Part shown: one piece after another, positions 7,561 to 16,800 of the stretch
Layout: the number at the start of each line of letters is the position of its first letter
Position numbering within the stretch: the first letter of the stretch is position 1
Assembly (NCBI GenBank): GCA_002350805.1
Contig: DEFO01000024.1
Coordinates: 1 to 40,794 of the forward strand
Reading direction: 5' to 3'
From: Prevotella sp. UBA2850
Lineage (GTDB): Bacteria > Bacteroidota > Bacteroidia > Bacteroidales > Bacteroidaceae
Length of the DNA: 40,794 nucleotides
Position numbers and translations under genes: made by a program
Notes under the pieces: generated by a model
Database searches by the model: none
Told to the model about the DNA's origin: nothing
The model's input: the letters and a program-made list of their open reading frames with translations, nothing else

Positions 7561-7580
7561 AGACTTGCTCTTAAGTCTTT
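7552..7580 (+). promoter_or_regulatory. Two mutually exclusive hairpins between small ORF and rng
   Basis: AGCAAGT pairs with ACTTGCT four bases later (7552-7569), overlapping the stop codon of the small gene. The alternative stem AAAGACTT (7559-7566) with AAGTCTTT (7573-7580) uses part of the same sequence. A ribosome finishing the small gene would open the first and favour neither or the second. A role in rng expression or processing is speculative. Confidence 0.35.
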
Positions 7581-7596
7581 TAAAGACAATGGAAAA

Positions 7597-9171
7597 ATGA
7601 CCAGCGAAGTAGTAATTGACGTTCACGAGAAAGACATATCGATTGCTCTGCTGGAAGACAAAAACCTGGTAGAGTATCAGACTGAGCCCCGCTCAGCATC
7701 TTTCTCCGTTGGAAACATCTATGTGGCAAAGGTTAGAAAACTAATGCCCGGTTTGAACGCCTGTTTCGTCAACGTAGGACACGAACGCGACGCTTTTCTC
7801 CATTATCTTGACTTAGGAAATCAATTCAACTCGTATGAGAAGTACCTCAAACAGGTACAGAGCGACAGAAAGAAACTTTATCCGTTCGCCAAGGCTTCAC
7901 GGCTGCCCGATCTGAAGAAAGACGGAACCATCGCCACCACCCTGCAGAAAGACCAGGAGGTGCTGGTGCAGATTGTCAAGGAGCCTATTTCGACGAAAGG
8001 ACCACGCCTCACCGGCGAGCTCTCGTTCGCAGGGCGCTATTTGGTCCTCGTACCGTTTAATGATAAAGTTTCTGTTTCTTCTAAGATTAAAAGTGGCGAG
8101 GAACGGGCACGCCTGAAACAGCTCATCCAGAGCATCAAACCCAAGAATTTCGGTGTCATTGTGCGCACCGTTGCCGAAGGGAAGAGAGTGGCCGAACTCG
8201 ACACGGAACTTAAGGTCCTGCTAAAGCGTTGGGAGGATGCCATTACCAAGGTACAGAAGACAACCGAACGACCTCAGCTCGTTTTCGAGGAGACCAGCAG
8301 AGCCGTCGCCCTATTGCGCGACCTCTTCAACCCTACCTACGAGAACATCTACGTGAACGACGAGCAAGTGTATCAGGAGGTCAAGGAATACGTCACGCTC
8401 ATTGCCCCTGAAAAGGCAGGCATCGTCAAGCTGTACAAAGGCAATGTGCCTATCTTTGACAACTTTAACATCACCAAGCAGATTAAGTCTAGCTTCGGTA
8501 AAACAGTCAACTACAAACGTGGAGCCTACCTCATCATAGAGCATACAGAGGCACTGCACGTGGTAGACGTAAACAGCGGCAACCGCACACGCTCGGAGAA
8601 TGGACAGGAGGCAAATGCTCTCGACGTGAACCTGGGAGCTGCCGACGAACTGGCACGGCAGTTGCGACTACGAGACATGGGAGGCATCATTGTTGTTGAC
8701 TTTATTGACATGAATCTGGCAGAAGACCGACAGCTTCTGTATGAGCGCATGTGCAAGAACATGCAAAAAGACCGGGCCAGACACAACATCCTGCCGCTGA
8801 GCAAGTTCGGACTGATGCAGATTACGCGTCAGCGAGTGCGACCGGCCATGGATGTCAACGTAGAAGAGACTTGTCCCACCTGCTTCGGCAAAGGGAAAAT
8901 CAAATCGAGCATTCTCTTTACCGACCAGCTGGAACGAAAGATTGATTATCTGGTCAACAAGATTGGAGTCAAGAAGTTTTACTTACACGTTCACCCCTAT
9001 GTGGCTGCCTACATCAATCAAGGCGTTATCAGCATGAAACGCAAATGGCAGATGAAATACGGATTTGGCGTGCATGTGATTTCCTCGCAAAAGATGGCTT
9101 TCTTGCAATATGAGTTTTATGACAGCAAGAGACAATTCATCGACATGCAAGAGGAACAAGAGACGAAATGA
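7597..9171 (+). CDS. rng: Ribonuclease G (RNase E/G family)
   Basis: This endoribonuclease cleaves single-stranded A/U-rich RNA and matures the 5' end of 16S rRNA. The 524-residue protein has the RNase G length and lacks the long RNase E scaffold tail. Domains are an N-terminal S1-like RNA-binding segment (SVGNIYVAKVRKLMPGLNACFVNVG, quoted in part: GNIYVAKVRKLMPG), a catalytic DNase I-like domain with the Mg-binding aspartates in DVNSGN and VVDFIDM, and the zinc-link cysteines in CPTCFGKG. The ATG at 7597 gives the standard N-terminus MTSEVVIDV. It is the last gene of the HU unit and is closed by a strong terminator. Confidence 0.93.
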   Translation: MTSEVVIDVHEKDISIALLEDKNLVEYQTEPRSASFSVGNIYVAKVRKLMPGLNACFVNVGHERDAFLHYLDLGNQFNSYEKYLKQVQSDRKKLYPFAKASRLPDLKKDGTIATTLQKDQEVLVQIVKEPISTKGPRLTGELSFAGRYLVLVPFNDKVSVSSKIKSGEERARLKQLIQSIKPKNFGVIVRTVAEGKRVAELDTELKVLLKRWEDAITKVQKTTERPQLVFEETSRAVALLRDLFNPTYENIYVNDEQVYQEVKEYVTLIAPEKAGIVKLYKGNVPIFDNFNITKQIKSSFGKTVNYKRGAYLIIEHTEALHVVDVNSGNRTRSENGQEANALDVNLGAADELARQLRLRDMGGIIVVDFIDMNLAEDRQLLYERMCKNMQKDRARHNILPLSKFGLMQITRQRVRPAMDVNVEETCPTCFGKGKIKSSILFTDQLERKIDYLVNKIGVKKFYLHVHPYVAAYINQGVISMKRKWQMKYGFGVHVISSQKMAFLQYEFYDSKRQFIDMQEEQETK

Positions 9172-9174
9172 AAA

Positions 9175-9204
9175 GGCCGCTCCCGAGATGGGGGCGGCTT
9201 TTTT
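9175..9204 (+). terminator. Rho-independent terminator after rng
   Basis: GGCCGCTCCC (9175-9184) pairs with GGGGGCGGC (9190-9198), loop GAGAT, followed by TTTTTT. Confidence 0.9.
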
Positions 9205-9210
9205 GTTGTA

Positions 9211-9311
9211 TTATAGTACAATCTGACGGCTTGTTGTGTTATTGCACAATCTGACGGCTTATTATGTTATTGCACAATCCGGCAGTTTTCTGATGGTTTT
9301 ATTGCACAATC
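9211..9311. repeat. About 28-bp repeats seeded by the AlaX-like gene 3' end
   Basis: TTATTGCACAATC occurs at 9239-9251, 9267-9279 and 9299-9311, with a diverged TTATAGTACAATC at 9211-9223. The copies are usually followed by TGACGGCTT or a variant. The copy at 9299 is the stop codon and last codons (KIVQ) of the leftward AlaX-like gene, so the array is made of extra copies of the gene's end. Confidence 0.85.
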
Positions 9312-9805
9312 TTATAGCGTATGCGGAACGCCATCTTGTCGTTGTCCCAATTCGTACCAAGCAGTTCGAAACGGCCAATCTGGCTGGTGTTTCTCACATG
9401 CTTGCCAATACAGGGACAGACATCGTAGTCGCCAATCCGCACCAGCCGTATGGTCTCCGAGGCATCGTCGGGCAGACGGTCGGTAGACAACTTGGCATCG
9501 GGAGAATCAGGCTCCGCATCCATGATGATACCCTCGAGTTCTGCACGGGTGACAAACTGGAATGTCACGGACATGTCCTGCTCTATCAGTTCATTCATGC
9601 CTTTCTCAATGGCCTTCTCCTCCTTCCGGTCGGGCTTATGGTCGAGAATATAACTGATTTTACTCTTCTTGCGCTCAATATGCGCATTGTTCGACCGCTC
9701 ACAGCCAAACATCCGCATCATGAACTGATTCAACAAGTGCTCTGCCGTATGCGCAGGGGGAAACTCATCTTTGTTGTGGTCGTTTAAAACATAGTCGTCT
9801 GCCAT
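9299..9805 (-). CDS. AlaX-like free-standing alanyl-tRNA editing domain protein
   Basis: The 168-residue product corresponds to the second additional domain (SAD) of class II aminoacyl-tRNA synthetases, which hydrolyses mischarged tRNA, typically Ser- or Gly-tRNA(Ala). The zinc-binding HxxxH is H19-TAE-H23 and the CxxxH is C132-IGK-H136, both intact. No synthetase domain is attached. It begins seven bases after the stop of the GH13 amylase gene, so the two are likely co-transcribed. The central part is shorter and more charged than in typical AlaX, so its tRNA specificity is uncertain. Confidence 0.75.
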   Translation of the reverse strand: MADDYVLNDHNKDEFPPAHTAEHLLNQFMMRMFGCERSNNAHIERKKSKISYILDHKPDRKEEKAIEKGMNELIEQDMSVTFQFVTRAELEGIIMDAEPDSPDAKLSTDRLPDDASETIRLVRIGDYDVCPCIGKHVRNTSQIGRFELLGTNWDNDKMAFRIRYKIVQ

Positions 9806-9812
9806 TTGTCAC

Positions 9813-11507
9813 CTATCCTTTCATTTTATATATTCTGCCTGTATATGGTTCTATGGTCATGTGCACGGGATGGCCTGCATGCAGTTGCATCGTCAGCGCT
9901 TCGCCAGTCAGCAAGTCGGTGGCTTTCACTTCCTTCTGTATAATGCCCAGATACTCGAAGGCATGGCGCGGAATGTTCACATCGCAGGCAACGGGTTCGC
10001 CCGAGAAATTCACTACGACAAGCATCAGCTCATCGTCAGCCTTGCGGAGAAAGGCAAACTGGCGGTCGGTCAGATGCTGATTGACATACATCAGATCGTA
10101 GCATTCTCCCTCACGGAAAGCTTTCTCGCTATTGGCCAGCGTCAGTATCTGGCGGTAGACATGCATCAGGCTCCTTTCGTTCTTGGTAAGCTTCCTGCGG
10201 TTGAAGTATCCGTGGATGAGTGAGTCCAACGACCAGTAGTCGAAGATGGTCGTACGGCCGTCACATCCGCTGAATCCCTCGGCATCCATGCCGCGCTCAC
10301 CCAGTTCCTGACCAGCATAACACATGAAGGGATTACTCCTGAGCAAGGTGCTGACCATCAGACCGGGAATTCCTTTCCATGCATCGCCCGCAAATGCGTC
10401 GCTGGCAATGCGCTGCTCGTCGTGATTCTCGAGGAAATAGAGCATGTGGCTGCGAATATCGTCTGTGGCCTGCCATTGCGAGGTGATATCGCCAGCACGA
10501 CGATGCCCGCAAATCACCTCACGCACACAATCGTACATGCCTACTTTATCGTAGAGATAGTCGAAACCGGCTCCAATGTAATTACGGTATTGGCTGGGAT
10601 CGTAGACCTCGCCGATGAATATCTTGTCGGGATAGCAGAATTTCACTTTGTCGGTAGCCCATGCCCAGAAAGCAGCCGGAACCATCTCTGCCATATCGCA
10701 GCGGAAGCCGTCGACGCCCTTCTCTGCCCAGAAGAGCAGAATGTCGGTCATCTTGCTCCATGTGTTGGGAATCGGGTCGAAATGCTCCGAGCGTCCGCCC
10801 GCATCACAATAGTCAATACCGTAGTTGAGTTTCACGGTCTCATACCAGTCGTTACGCCCTGGGCGGTTGTCGAAATGGTCATTTCCTGTAGCCTTGGCGG
10901 GACACTCAACGTATTCGTGGGAACGGGAATCCTGAGCCTGCGAATCACGATGGGATGGACGTATGGCAGACAGGTCGAGCGGCTGTCCCCAACAATAATA
11001 GAAATTGTTCTTCGTCGAGAAATGCATGTTCTGATCATCGTCCTCACCCAAATCCTTCACACCATCGGGTTTGCAAATGCTTTGATACTGACGGGCCACA
11101 TGGTTGGGCACGAAGTCAATAATCACTTTCATGCCCTCTTTGTGGGTGCGCTCAACAAGAGCCTCAAACTCCTGCATACGCTTGTCGACATTCTCTGCCA
11201 AATCGGGGTCCACATCGTAGTAGTCGGCAATGGCGTAAGGCGACCCTGCCCTACCCTTCACCACCTCTTCGCTCTGACGGGGGATGCCGTAGGAAGTGTA
11301 ATCGGTCATCGTGGCATGGCGAATCACACCTGTATACCAGATATGTGTGAATCCCATAGACTGAATACTATGGAGCGTCGCATCGTCGAAGGCGTTCAAC
11401 TTGCCACAACCATTCTCGGCAAGCGTCCCATTCACCTTGCGCGTCGTATTGCAGTTACCAAACAAACGGGTAAAAACCTGATAAATAATTATCTTTTCTT
11501 GCTTCAT
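9813..11507 (-). CDS. Cytoplasmic GH13 alpha-amylase family enzyme
   Basis: The 564-residue enzyme hydrolyses or rearranges alpha-glucans. The four GH13 regions are clear: DFVPNH (131-136), GFRCDMAEM with nucleophile D271, FIGEVYDP with acid/base E300, and FLENHDEQ with D363. A C-terminal beta domain ends in PYTGRIYKMKG. There is no signal peptide, so it should act on internal glycogen or imported maltodextrin rather than external starch. It lies between fabD and the AlaX-like gene, all leftward. No -7 element is evident before it, so it may be transcribed from the fabD promoter. Exact specificity cannot be assigned. Confidence 0.9.
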   Translation of the reverse strand: MKQEKIIIYQVFTRLFGNCNTTRKVNGTLAENGCGKLNAFDDATLHSIQSMGFTHIWYTGVIRHATMTDYTSYGIPRQSEEVVKGRAGSPYAIADYYDVDPDLAENVDKRMQEFEALVERTHKEGMKVIIDFVPNHVARQYQSICKPDGVKDLGEDDDQNMHFSTKNNFYYCWGQPLDLSAIRPSHRDSQAQDSRSHEYVECPAKATGNDHFDNRPGRNDWYETVKLNYGIDYCDAGGRSEHFDPIPNTWSKMTDILLFWAEKGVDGFRCDMAEMVPAAFWAWATDKVKFCYPDKIFIGEVYDPSQYRNYIGAGFDYLYDKVGMYDCVREVICGHRRAGDITSQWQATDDIRSHMLYFLENHDEQRIASDAFAGDAWKGIPGLMVSTLLRSNPFMCYAGQELGERGMDAEGFSGCDGRTTIFDYWSLDSLIHGYFNRRKLTKNERSLMHVYRQILTLANSEKAFREGECYDLMYVNQHLTDRQFAFLRKADDELMLVVVNFSGEPVACDVNIPRHAFEYLGIIQKEVKATDLLTGEALTMQLHAGHPVHMTIEPYTGRIYKMKG

Positions 11508-11528
11508 AGTATTCCTTGGTATATGAAA

Positions 11529-11587
11529 ACGGATTTCACGAGTCGCACAGACACGTCACTCGCATCCGCCAGACTCATGAAATCCGT
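11529..11587 (-). terminator. Inverted repeat between fabD and the amylase gene
   Basis: ACGGATTTCACGAGT (11529-11543) and ACTCATGAAATCCGT (11573-11587) form a 15-bp stem with one mismatch and a 29-base loop. On the minus strand it is followed only by a short T tract, so it may be a weak terminator or a processing site. Confidence 0.45.
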
Positions 11588-11594
11588 TGCGAAA

Positions 11595-12497
11595 TCAAAT
11601 CACTCCGTGAACATTAACGCCACGGTCTATCTTGGCAATCATGCCTTGCAGCGCCTTGCCAGGACCGCACTCTGTGAAGTCGTCGGCACCGTCGGCAATC
11701 ATGTTCTGCACACATTGTGTCCAGCGAACAGGACTCGTCAGCTGAGCAATGAGGTTCTTTTTGATTTCCTCGGGATTGGTGTGGGGCTTGCCGTCCACAT
11801 TCTGGTAGATGGGACAGACAGGCTCGTTGAACGAAGTCTGCTCGATAGCAGCCTGCAGCTCATCCTTGGCCGGTTGCATCAGCGGAGAGTGGAAAGCACC
11901 ACCCACCTTCAGCGGCAGAGCGCGCTTGGCACCAGCAGCCTTCAATTTCTCACATGCCTCGTTGATAGCCTCGATATTTCCAGAAATCACCAGCTGACCA
12001 GGGTTGTTATAATTGGCGGGAATCACTACATATCCCTCCTTATTAATCTCAGCACAAATCTCCTCAACCTTCTCATCGGCCAGTCCGATGATGGCAGCCA
12101 TCGTCGAAGGAGCCATCTCGCAGGCTTTCTGCATGGCCATAGCACGGGCATAGACCAGGCGAAGACCATCCTCAAACGACAAGGCGCCCGAGACCACCAA
12201 TGCCGAGAACTCACCCAGCGAGTGACCAGCCATCATCTGAGGCTTGTTCTCTTCGAGGTCTTCAGCAGGAGTGGCAAAGAGAGCCGTCAGCACACTGTGC
12301 AGGAATACGGCAGGCTGAGTGACTTTCGTCTGCTTCAGTTCGTCGTCCGTGCCGGCAAACATAATATCCGTAATTCTGTATCCGAGAATCTCATTGGCCT
12401 TCTCGAATAGTTCCTTTGCCTGTTCATTGTTGTCGTAGAGGTCCTTACCCATGCCTACGAACTGTGCCCCTTGACCAGGGAATACAAATGCTTTCAT
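11595..12497 (-). CDS. fabD: Malonyl-CoA:ACP transacylase FabD
   Basis: FabD transfers malonyl groups from CoA to acyl carrier protein, supplying extender units for fatty acid synthesis in the cytoplasm. The 300-residue protein has the family length. It shows FPGQGAQ at residues 6-12, the nucleophile elbow GHSLGE with Ser93, the malonate-binding arginine in YARAMAMQ, the catalytic His203 in GGAFHSPLM, and the late GPGKALQGM motif. The start is MKAFVFPGQG at 12497. Its promoter lies in the first of four repeat units upstream. No other fatty acid synthesis gene is adjacent. Confidence 0.95.
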   Translation of the reverse strand: MKAFVFPGQGAQFVGMGKDLYDNNEQAKELFEKANEILGYRITDIMFAGTDDELKQTKVTQPAVFLHSVLTALFATPAEDLEENKPQMMAGHSLGEFSALVVSGALSFEDGLRLVYARAMAMQKACEMAPSTMAAIIGLADEKVEEICAEINKEGYVVIPANYNNPGQLVISGNIEAINEACEKLKAAGAKRALPLKVGGAFHSPLMQPAKDELQAAIEQTSFNEPVCPIYQNVDGKPHTNPEEIKKNLIAQLTSPVRWTQCVQNMIADGADDFTECGPGKALQGMIAKIDRGVNVHGVI

Positions 12498-12538
12498 CTT
12501 TTTTGATCTTTTAATTACCTATTTTTATTAAAGCGGTG

Positions 12539-12546
12539 CAAAGTTA
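12539..12546 (-). promoter_or_regulatory. -7 element for fabD
   Basis: TAACTTTG on the minus strand, followed by CA, 42 bases before the fabD start. It is part of a repeated sequence block. Confidence 0.6.
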
Positions 12547-12815
12547 CGAAAAAACGAGTGAAATGCAAAAGGAAAGCTTGCTTTTCTTTTCATTTCCGAG
12601 TGACAAGTAAGTTCGGCGTCAGCCAAAGTTACGAAAAATCGAGCGCAGAACAAAATAAACACGTTTATTTTTTATGCCGAGATGGAGTAACTTATTCAAA
12701 GTTACGATTAAGTGAGCAAAAAACCAAAACTTTTTGAGTTTTTTCGAACGTGAGTAAGTTCGGCAAAGCCAGAGTTACGAAAAAAACGAGTGAAATGCAA
12801 AGGGAAAGCATTTAT
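12539..12815. repeat. Four diverged copies of a ~75-bp promoter-bearing repeat
   Basis: The core CAAAGTTACGAAAAAACGAG and variants start at 12539, 12624, 12697 and 12770. The first and last copies continue into a matching GTGAAATGCAAA-rGGAAAGC block, and two copies are preceded by a shared AGTAAGTTCGGC segment. On the minus strand the first three contain TAACTTTG, and the last has TAACTCTG. No gene was recognised in the 400-bp spacer. Confidence 0.8.
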
Positions 12816-12851
12816 TTCGTTCAAAAAAGAGGAAATGTCAAGAAAAAAACG

Positions 12852-12859
12852 TATCTTTG
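12852..12859 (+). promoter_or_regulatory. -7 element for guaD
   Basis: TATCTTTG fits TAnnTTTG, 41 bases before the guaD ATG. Confidence 0.6.
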
Positions 12860-12899
12860 TGGCAAGATACATCAACAATAAATAACCACTTAGCATACA

Positions 12900-13388
12900 A
12901 TGAGCAAGATGAACATAACAGAAAAAGACCGGGAGTTCATGCGAGAGGCCATCCGCCTTGCCAACGAGAGCGTGAAGAATGGCGGAGGACCATTCGGAGC
13001 CGTTATCGTGAAAGACAATGAAATCATAGCAGGCAGTTCCAACAGCGTCACCATCGACAACGACCCCACTGCCCATGCCGAGGTCAACACCATTCGGCAG
13101 GCATGCAAGAAACTGGGCACCTTCGACCTGTCCGGATGCGTCATCTACACCTCGTGCGAGCCTTGCCCGATGTGCCTTGGCGCCATCTACTGGGCTAAAA
13201 TCGACCGCATCTACTATGGGAACAACCGTACTGATGCCCGCAACATCGACTTTGCCGATGATTTTATCTACGACGAGTTGAACCGCCAGTTCGACGAGCG
13301 TACCATCCCCATCATTCCCCTCCTTCGCGACGAGGCATTACAGTCGTTCCGCCTCTGGCAGGAAAAAGAGGACAAAACAGAGTATTGA
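12900..13388 (+). CDS. guaD: Guanine deaminase (CDA-fold nucleoside deaminase)
   Basis: The enzyme deaminates guanine to xanthine in purine salvage. The 162-residue product has the cytidine-deaminase fold zinc site: HAE (in DPTAHAEV, Glu as proton shuttle) and PCPMC (in TSCEPCPMCLGAIYWAK). The C-terminal part ERTIPIIPLL and the final TEY resemble Bacillus subtilis GuaD, whose C-terminus closes the partner active site in the dimer. A tRNA adenosine deaminase (TadA) is the alternative, but the DPTAHAE context and the tail favour GuaD. It has its own promoter and stands alone between repeat-rich spacers. Confidence 0.88.
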   Translation: MSKMNITEKDREFMREAIRLANESVKNGGGPFGAVIVKDNEIIAGSSNSVTIDNDPTAHAEVNTIRQACKKLGTFDLSGCVIYTSCEPCPMCLGAIYWAKIDRIYYGNNRTDARNIDFADDFIYDELNRQFDERTIPIIPLLRDEALQSFRLWQEKEDKTEY

Positions 13389-13450
13389 CACAAGCCATTT
13401 GCTGCCATTTTGACGGGAGAGGAAAGCATCATCAGCGATATAAAACGTTA

Positions 13451-13630
13451 TCAGAATTCTGGAAGGCTGCTCTGAAATTCTGGAGAGTAGCTCTGGAACT
13501 CTAGAAGGCTACTCTAGAACTCTGGAGGGCTGCTCTAGAACTCTGGAAGGCTGCTCTGGAACTCTAGAAGGCTGCTCTGGAACTCTAGAAGGCTGCTCTG
13601 GAACTCTAGAAGGCTGCTCTGGAACTCCCA
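13451..13630 (+). repeat. Eight-unit 21-bp tandem array (family A)
   Basis: Eight units of 21 bp run from 13463 to about 13630, preceded by a partial unit. The unit core is AAGGCTGCTCTGGAACTC followed by TAG or TGG. Units 5 to 7 are identical; earlier ones diverge. There are no spacers, so it is not CRISPR. TAG stops in several units argue against coding. The same family recurs at 26161 (inverted) and 32823. Confidence 0.92.
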
Positions 13631-13676
13631 ATAAGCGCCATTAGCTAAAGCCGGTTATTTTATGTTGATTTCAAAT

Positions 13677-13738
13677 AGATTACTCGTAAACGTTTACGTG
13701 AGATTACGGGTCAAAAATTATAGTTTTTGGTCAAAAAT
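13677..13738 (+). promoter_or_regulatory. Palindrome and direct repeats upstream of pectin esterase
   Basis: CGTAAACGTTTACG (13685-13698) is a perfect 14-bp palindrome flanked by direct repeats AGATTAC at 13677-13683 and 13701-13707. GGTCAAAAAT is repeated at 13709-13718 and 13729-13738, a 20-bp period. The palindrome has the central CG typical of LacI-family operators, and the repeats could be sites for an AraC-type (HTCS) activator. Regulator identity is inference. Confidence 0.5.
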
Positions 13739-13741
13739 CAC

Positions 13742-13749
13742 TAATTTTG
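13742..13749 (+). promoter_or_regulatory. -7 element for the pectin esterase gene
   Basis: TAATTTTG followed by CA fits TAnnTTTG, 59 bases before the start codon and directly next to the second GGTCAAAAAT repeat. Confidence 0.6.
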
Positions 13750-13807
13750 CACCTGTATTTAAATACTGCTAATAACTAATTGCAATTATTACTAAAACAA
13801 AACAACT

Positions 13808-16800
13808 ATGAAGTCTAAAAATCTACGGGTTTTCATCCTGAGTATGGTCGCCATACTCTGTGGTGGTAGTATGTATGCACAAACGGTGAAAGAGAAAGCT
13901 ATCATCGACACCGACTTCCAAGACTGGACAAAAGGTTCGACGGCCACTATTGTCACCAACTTCAGCAACGAGACCATCACCTTCAGCATGGAGAATGCCA
14001 CTGTTGACCCTAATGCCACAAACGACGGGAAATTCAACTCTGCTTTGGACCCTGCTTATCGTGGCTATATCATGTGCGAAAAGAAAGCATCGACTGTCAC
14101 TACCACAACCTTTAAGAACATCACTCGCATTCGCTATCGTCATGGAGCTACGGGCAGCAACCGCGGCTGGGGACTTAAGATAAAAGTTGGCGATGGTGAC
14201 TGGGAAATCATCAACGATGTAAAAATCAGTTCTCCGGTTTGGGTAGAAAAAGAGATTAACAAAGAAAACGTGCAACTGCAATGGTACAACCTGAACGAAA
14301 GCCAAAATGCTTATATGTTTGAACTGGAAGTCTACGCTAACGTTGAGAGCTCAGCCAAACAAGTGACACTTACCACAGCGGTCAGTCCGCAGGAGGCAGG
14401 AACGGTGACAGTAAAGCCATCGGCAACTGAATATGACGAGAACACAGAACTGACATTAACCGCTGAAAAGAACTTTGGCTATCAGTTTAAGCAATGGACA
14501 AAAGACGGCCAAGTGATTGGCAGCAATGCAACTCTTACCTACACAATTACCGAAAACAGCACAATCGTTGCAGAGTTTGAGCCCATACCAACTTACGAAC
14601 TCAATATAACTGTAGACGGTTCCAACAGTTATATGGTAGCCGCTACGCCCTCTCCAAACGTGGTCGACGGCAAAAACATGTATGAGGAGGGACAGACAGT
14701 ACAGCTGACTGCCAACCAATATGAAGGTCTGGTCACCTTCAACAACTGGAGCGATGGCGACACCAACAGCGAGAAGACCATCACCATGACCGAGAATGTG
14801 ACGCTGACAGCCACCTATGCCGAGGCAGAGATCATTGCCGGATGGGATTTCTATCTGACTGGCAATAATGGCCGCATAGCCGATTTTGCCGCACAGGACA
14901 ATGAGGCTGATGCCTTGAGTCTCGTTAACACAGAAACGGGAGAGACAAAAGGATGGCTCGACAAGAGTTATGAGAGTGCAGGCGGCTATGAAACGTTCAA
15001 GGGCGCTGCCGTCAACTGGCAAAAAGGCTCTGCTAATGGAGATGTGGGTCACTGGCACTGGCAGACGAAGATCAATGCTGAGGCATTCACAGACATCAAC
15101 GTTCAGTTCCAGATGCTCTATAACTTCAACGCATATCAAACATACAACGTAGAGTATTCACTCAACGGAACAGACTGGACAAACGTGGGAAGCATCACGA
15201 TGGAAGGCGCCAAAAATCCTGCGTCGTTCAGCGGTAAATTGCCAGAGGCTGCCAACAACCAAAAGGATTTGTATATCAGAATGATAGCCGACAAGACTTC
15301 AAGTATTGATGGCACAGCTTCTGCCAACGATGGTAATGCACTTGCCATGTTCTTCATCACAGGCACAGCCAAGCTCATCGACGACGGCCAGGCACCCGTT
15401 CTGGTCAGCAGCGTTCCTGCTGAGGGAGCTACGGGAGTGTCGGCCTCAGGCAAGATTGTACTCACTTTCGACGAACGTGTGAAACTGGCTGACGGCGCCG
15501 TAGCATATGTGAACAACACCTACATCAAGAGCATTACACAGAATCCAACCAAAGGAACTGTCAACGGTAAGACCATTACCTTCGAATACAAAGGACTGGA
15601 GTATGACACTCCGCACAGATTCGTCTTGCCTGCCAAGGCTGTGGCCGACCTGACAGACAACTATATCGCCGAAGATATCGTCATCAACTTCACCACCATG
15701 GCTCGTCCGACCGTGGCGAAAGGCATCTACGATGCAGTGGTAGAGAATGTTGACGAACTGCTGGCCGCCTTCAAGGCTGCCGACGAGCGTAGCGACAAGA
15801 ATGTGCGCTATCGCATCTTCCTGAAGAAGGGAACCTACCAACTGCCACAAGGCACGACCGATGTCACCTACAACGTAGAACTGAAGGATGGCTCCACCGC
15901 TTCATACACGAAGAAAGACCCCATCACACGCATCAATTCGGGCAACATCTCGCTCATAGGTGAGAGCCGCGACGAAGTGGTCATCACCAACACCATTCCT
16001 GCCGACGAGACCTTCGATGGCAGATATGGCACAGCCAGCGTCTACGAGGGAATCGGAAAGAGCGACGTGCTACAGACCAGAGGCGAAAACCTTTATTATC
16101 AAGACCTGACCGTCTCTACAGGCATGGACGATGCTCGTGGCCGCGACATTGCCATCGAGGATATGGGCGCCAAGACCATCTACAAGAATGTATGCCTACA
16201 TGGCTACCAGGACACATGGGTGGGTCAGAACGACAGAGGCCTCTACTACTTCGAGGACGGTGTGGTGCGCGGACGCACCGACTACATGTGCGGAAAGGGC
16301 GATGCCTTCTTCAACCGCGTTGAACTGCGCCAGTTGAAAGGCGGTTATACTGCAGTTCCCTCGAAACCTGCAAACATTGGCTGGGTATACAAAGATTGTG
16401 TCATCAACGGTGACGAAAGCGGTGTCGACGGCAACTACACACTTGGCCGCCCATGGGGCCAAGGCACACCTGTAGCTCTCTTCATCGACACGAAGATGAA
16501 TGTGATTCCATCGGCCATCGGCTGGAGTGAAATGAGCGACGGCTGGCCCGCACGCTTTGCCGAGTACAACTCAATGGCTGGTAACGGCAGCGAAGTAGAC
16601 CTGAGCGGACGCAAGAAGATCTTTGCCGGAACCCATGAGAACAACCCCGTATTGACAGCTGCAGAAGCTGCGGAATTTGGCGATATGAGTAAGATGTTCG
16701 GCGAATGGACTCCAACCCTTTACACCGAGCAGGCACCTGTGCCTACGAACGTGAAACTGGAAGGCTCAAGCCTGACATGGGATGACAGCAACTACGTGCT

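Noticed and set aside
10422..12410. A 662-codon open frame on the plus strand opposite the amylase and fabD genes
   Set aside because: It spans two genes with intact catalytic motifs on the other strand and a clear intergenic hairpin; no domain is visible in the frame.
13451..13630. CRISPR array
   Set aside because: Units are contiguous with no unique spacers, and no cas genes are nearby.
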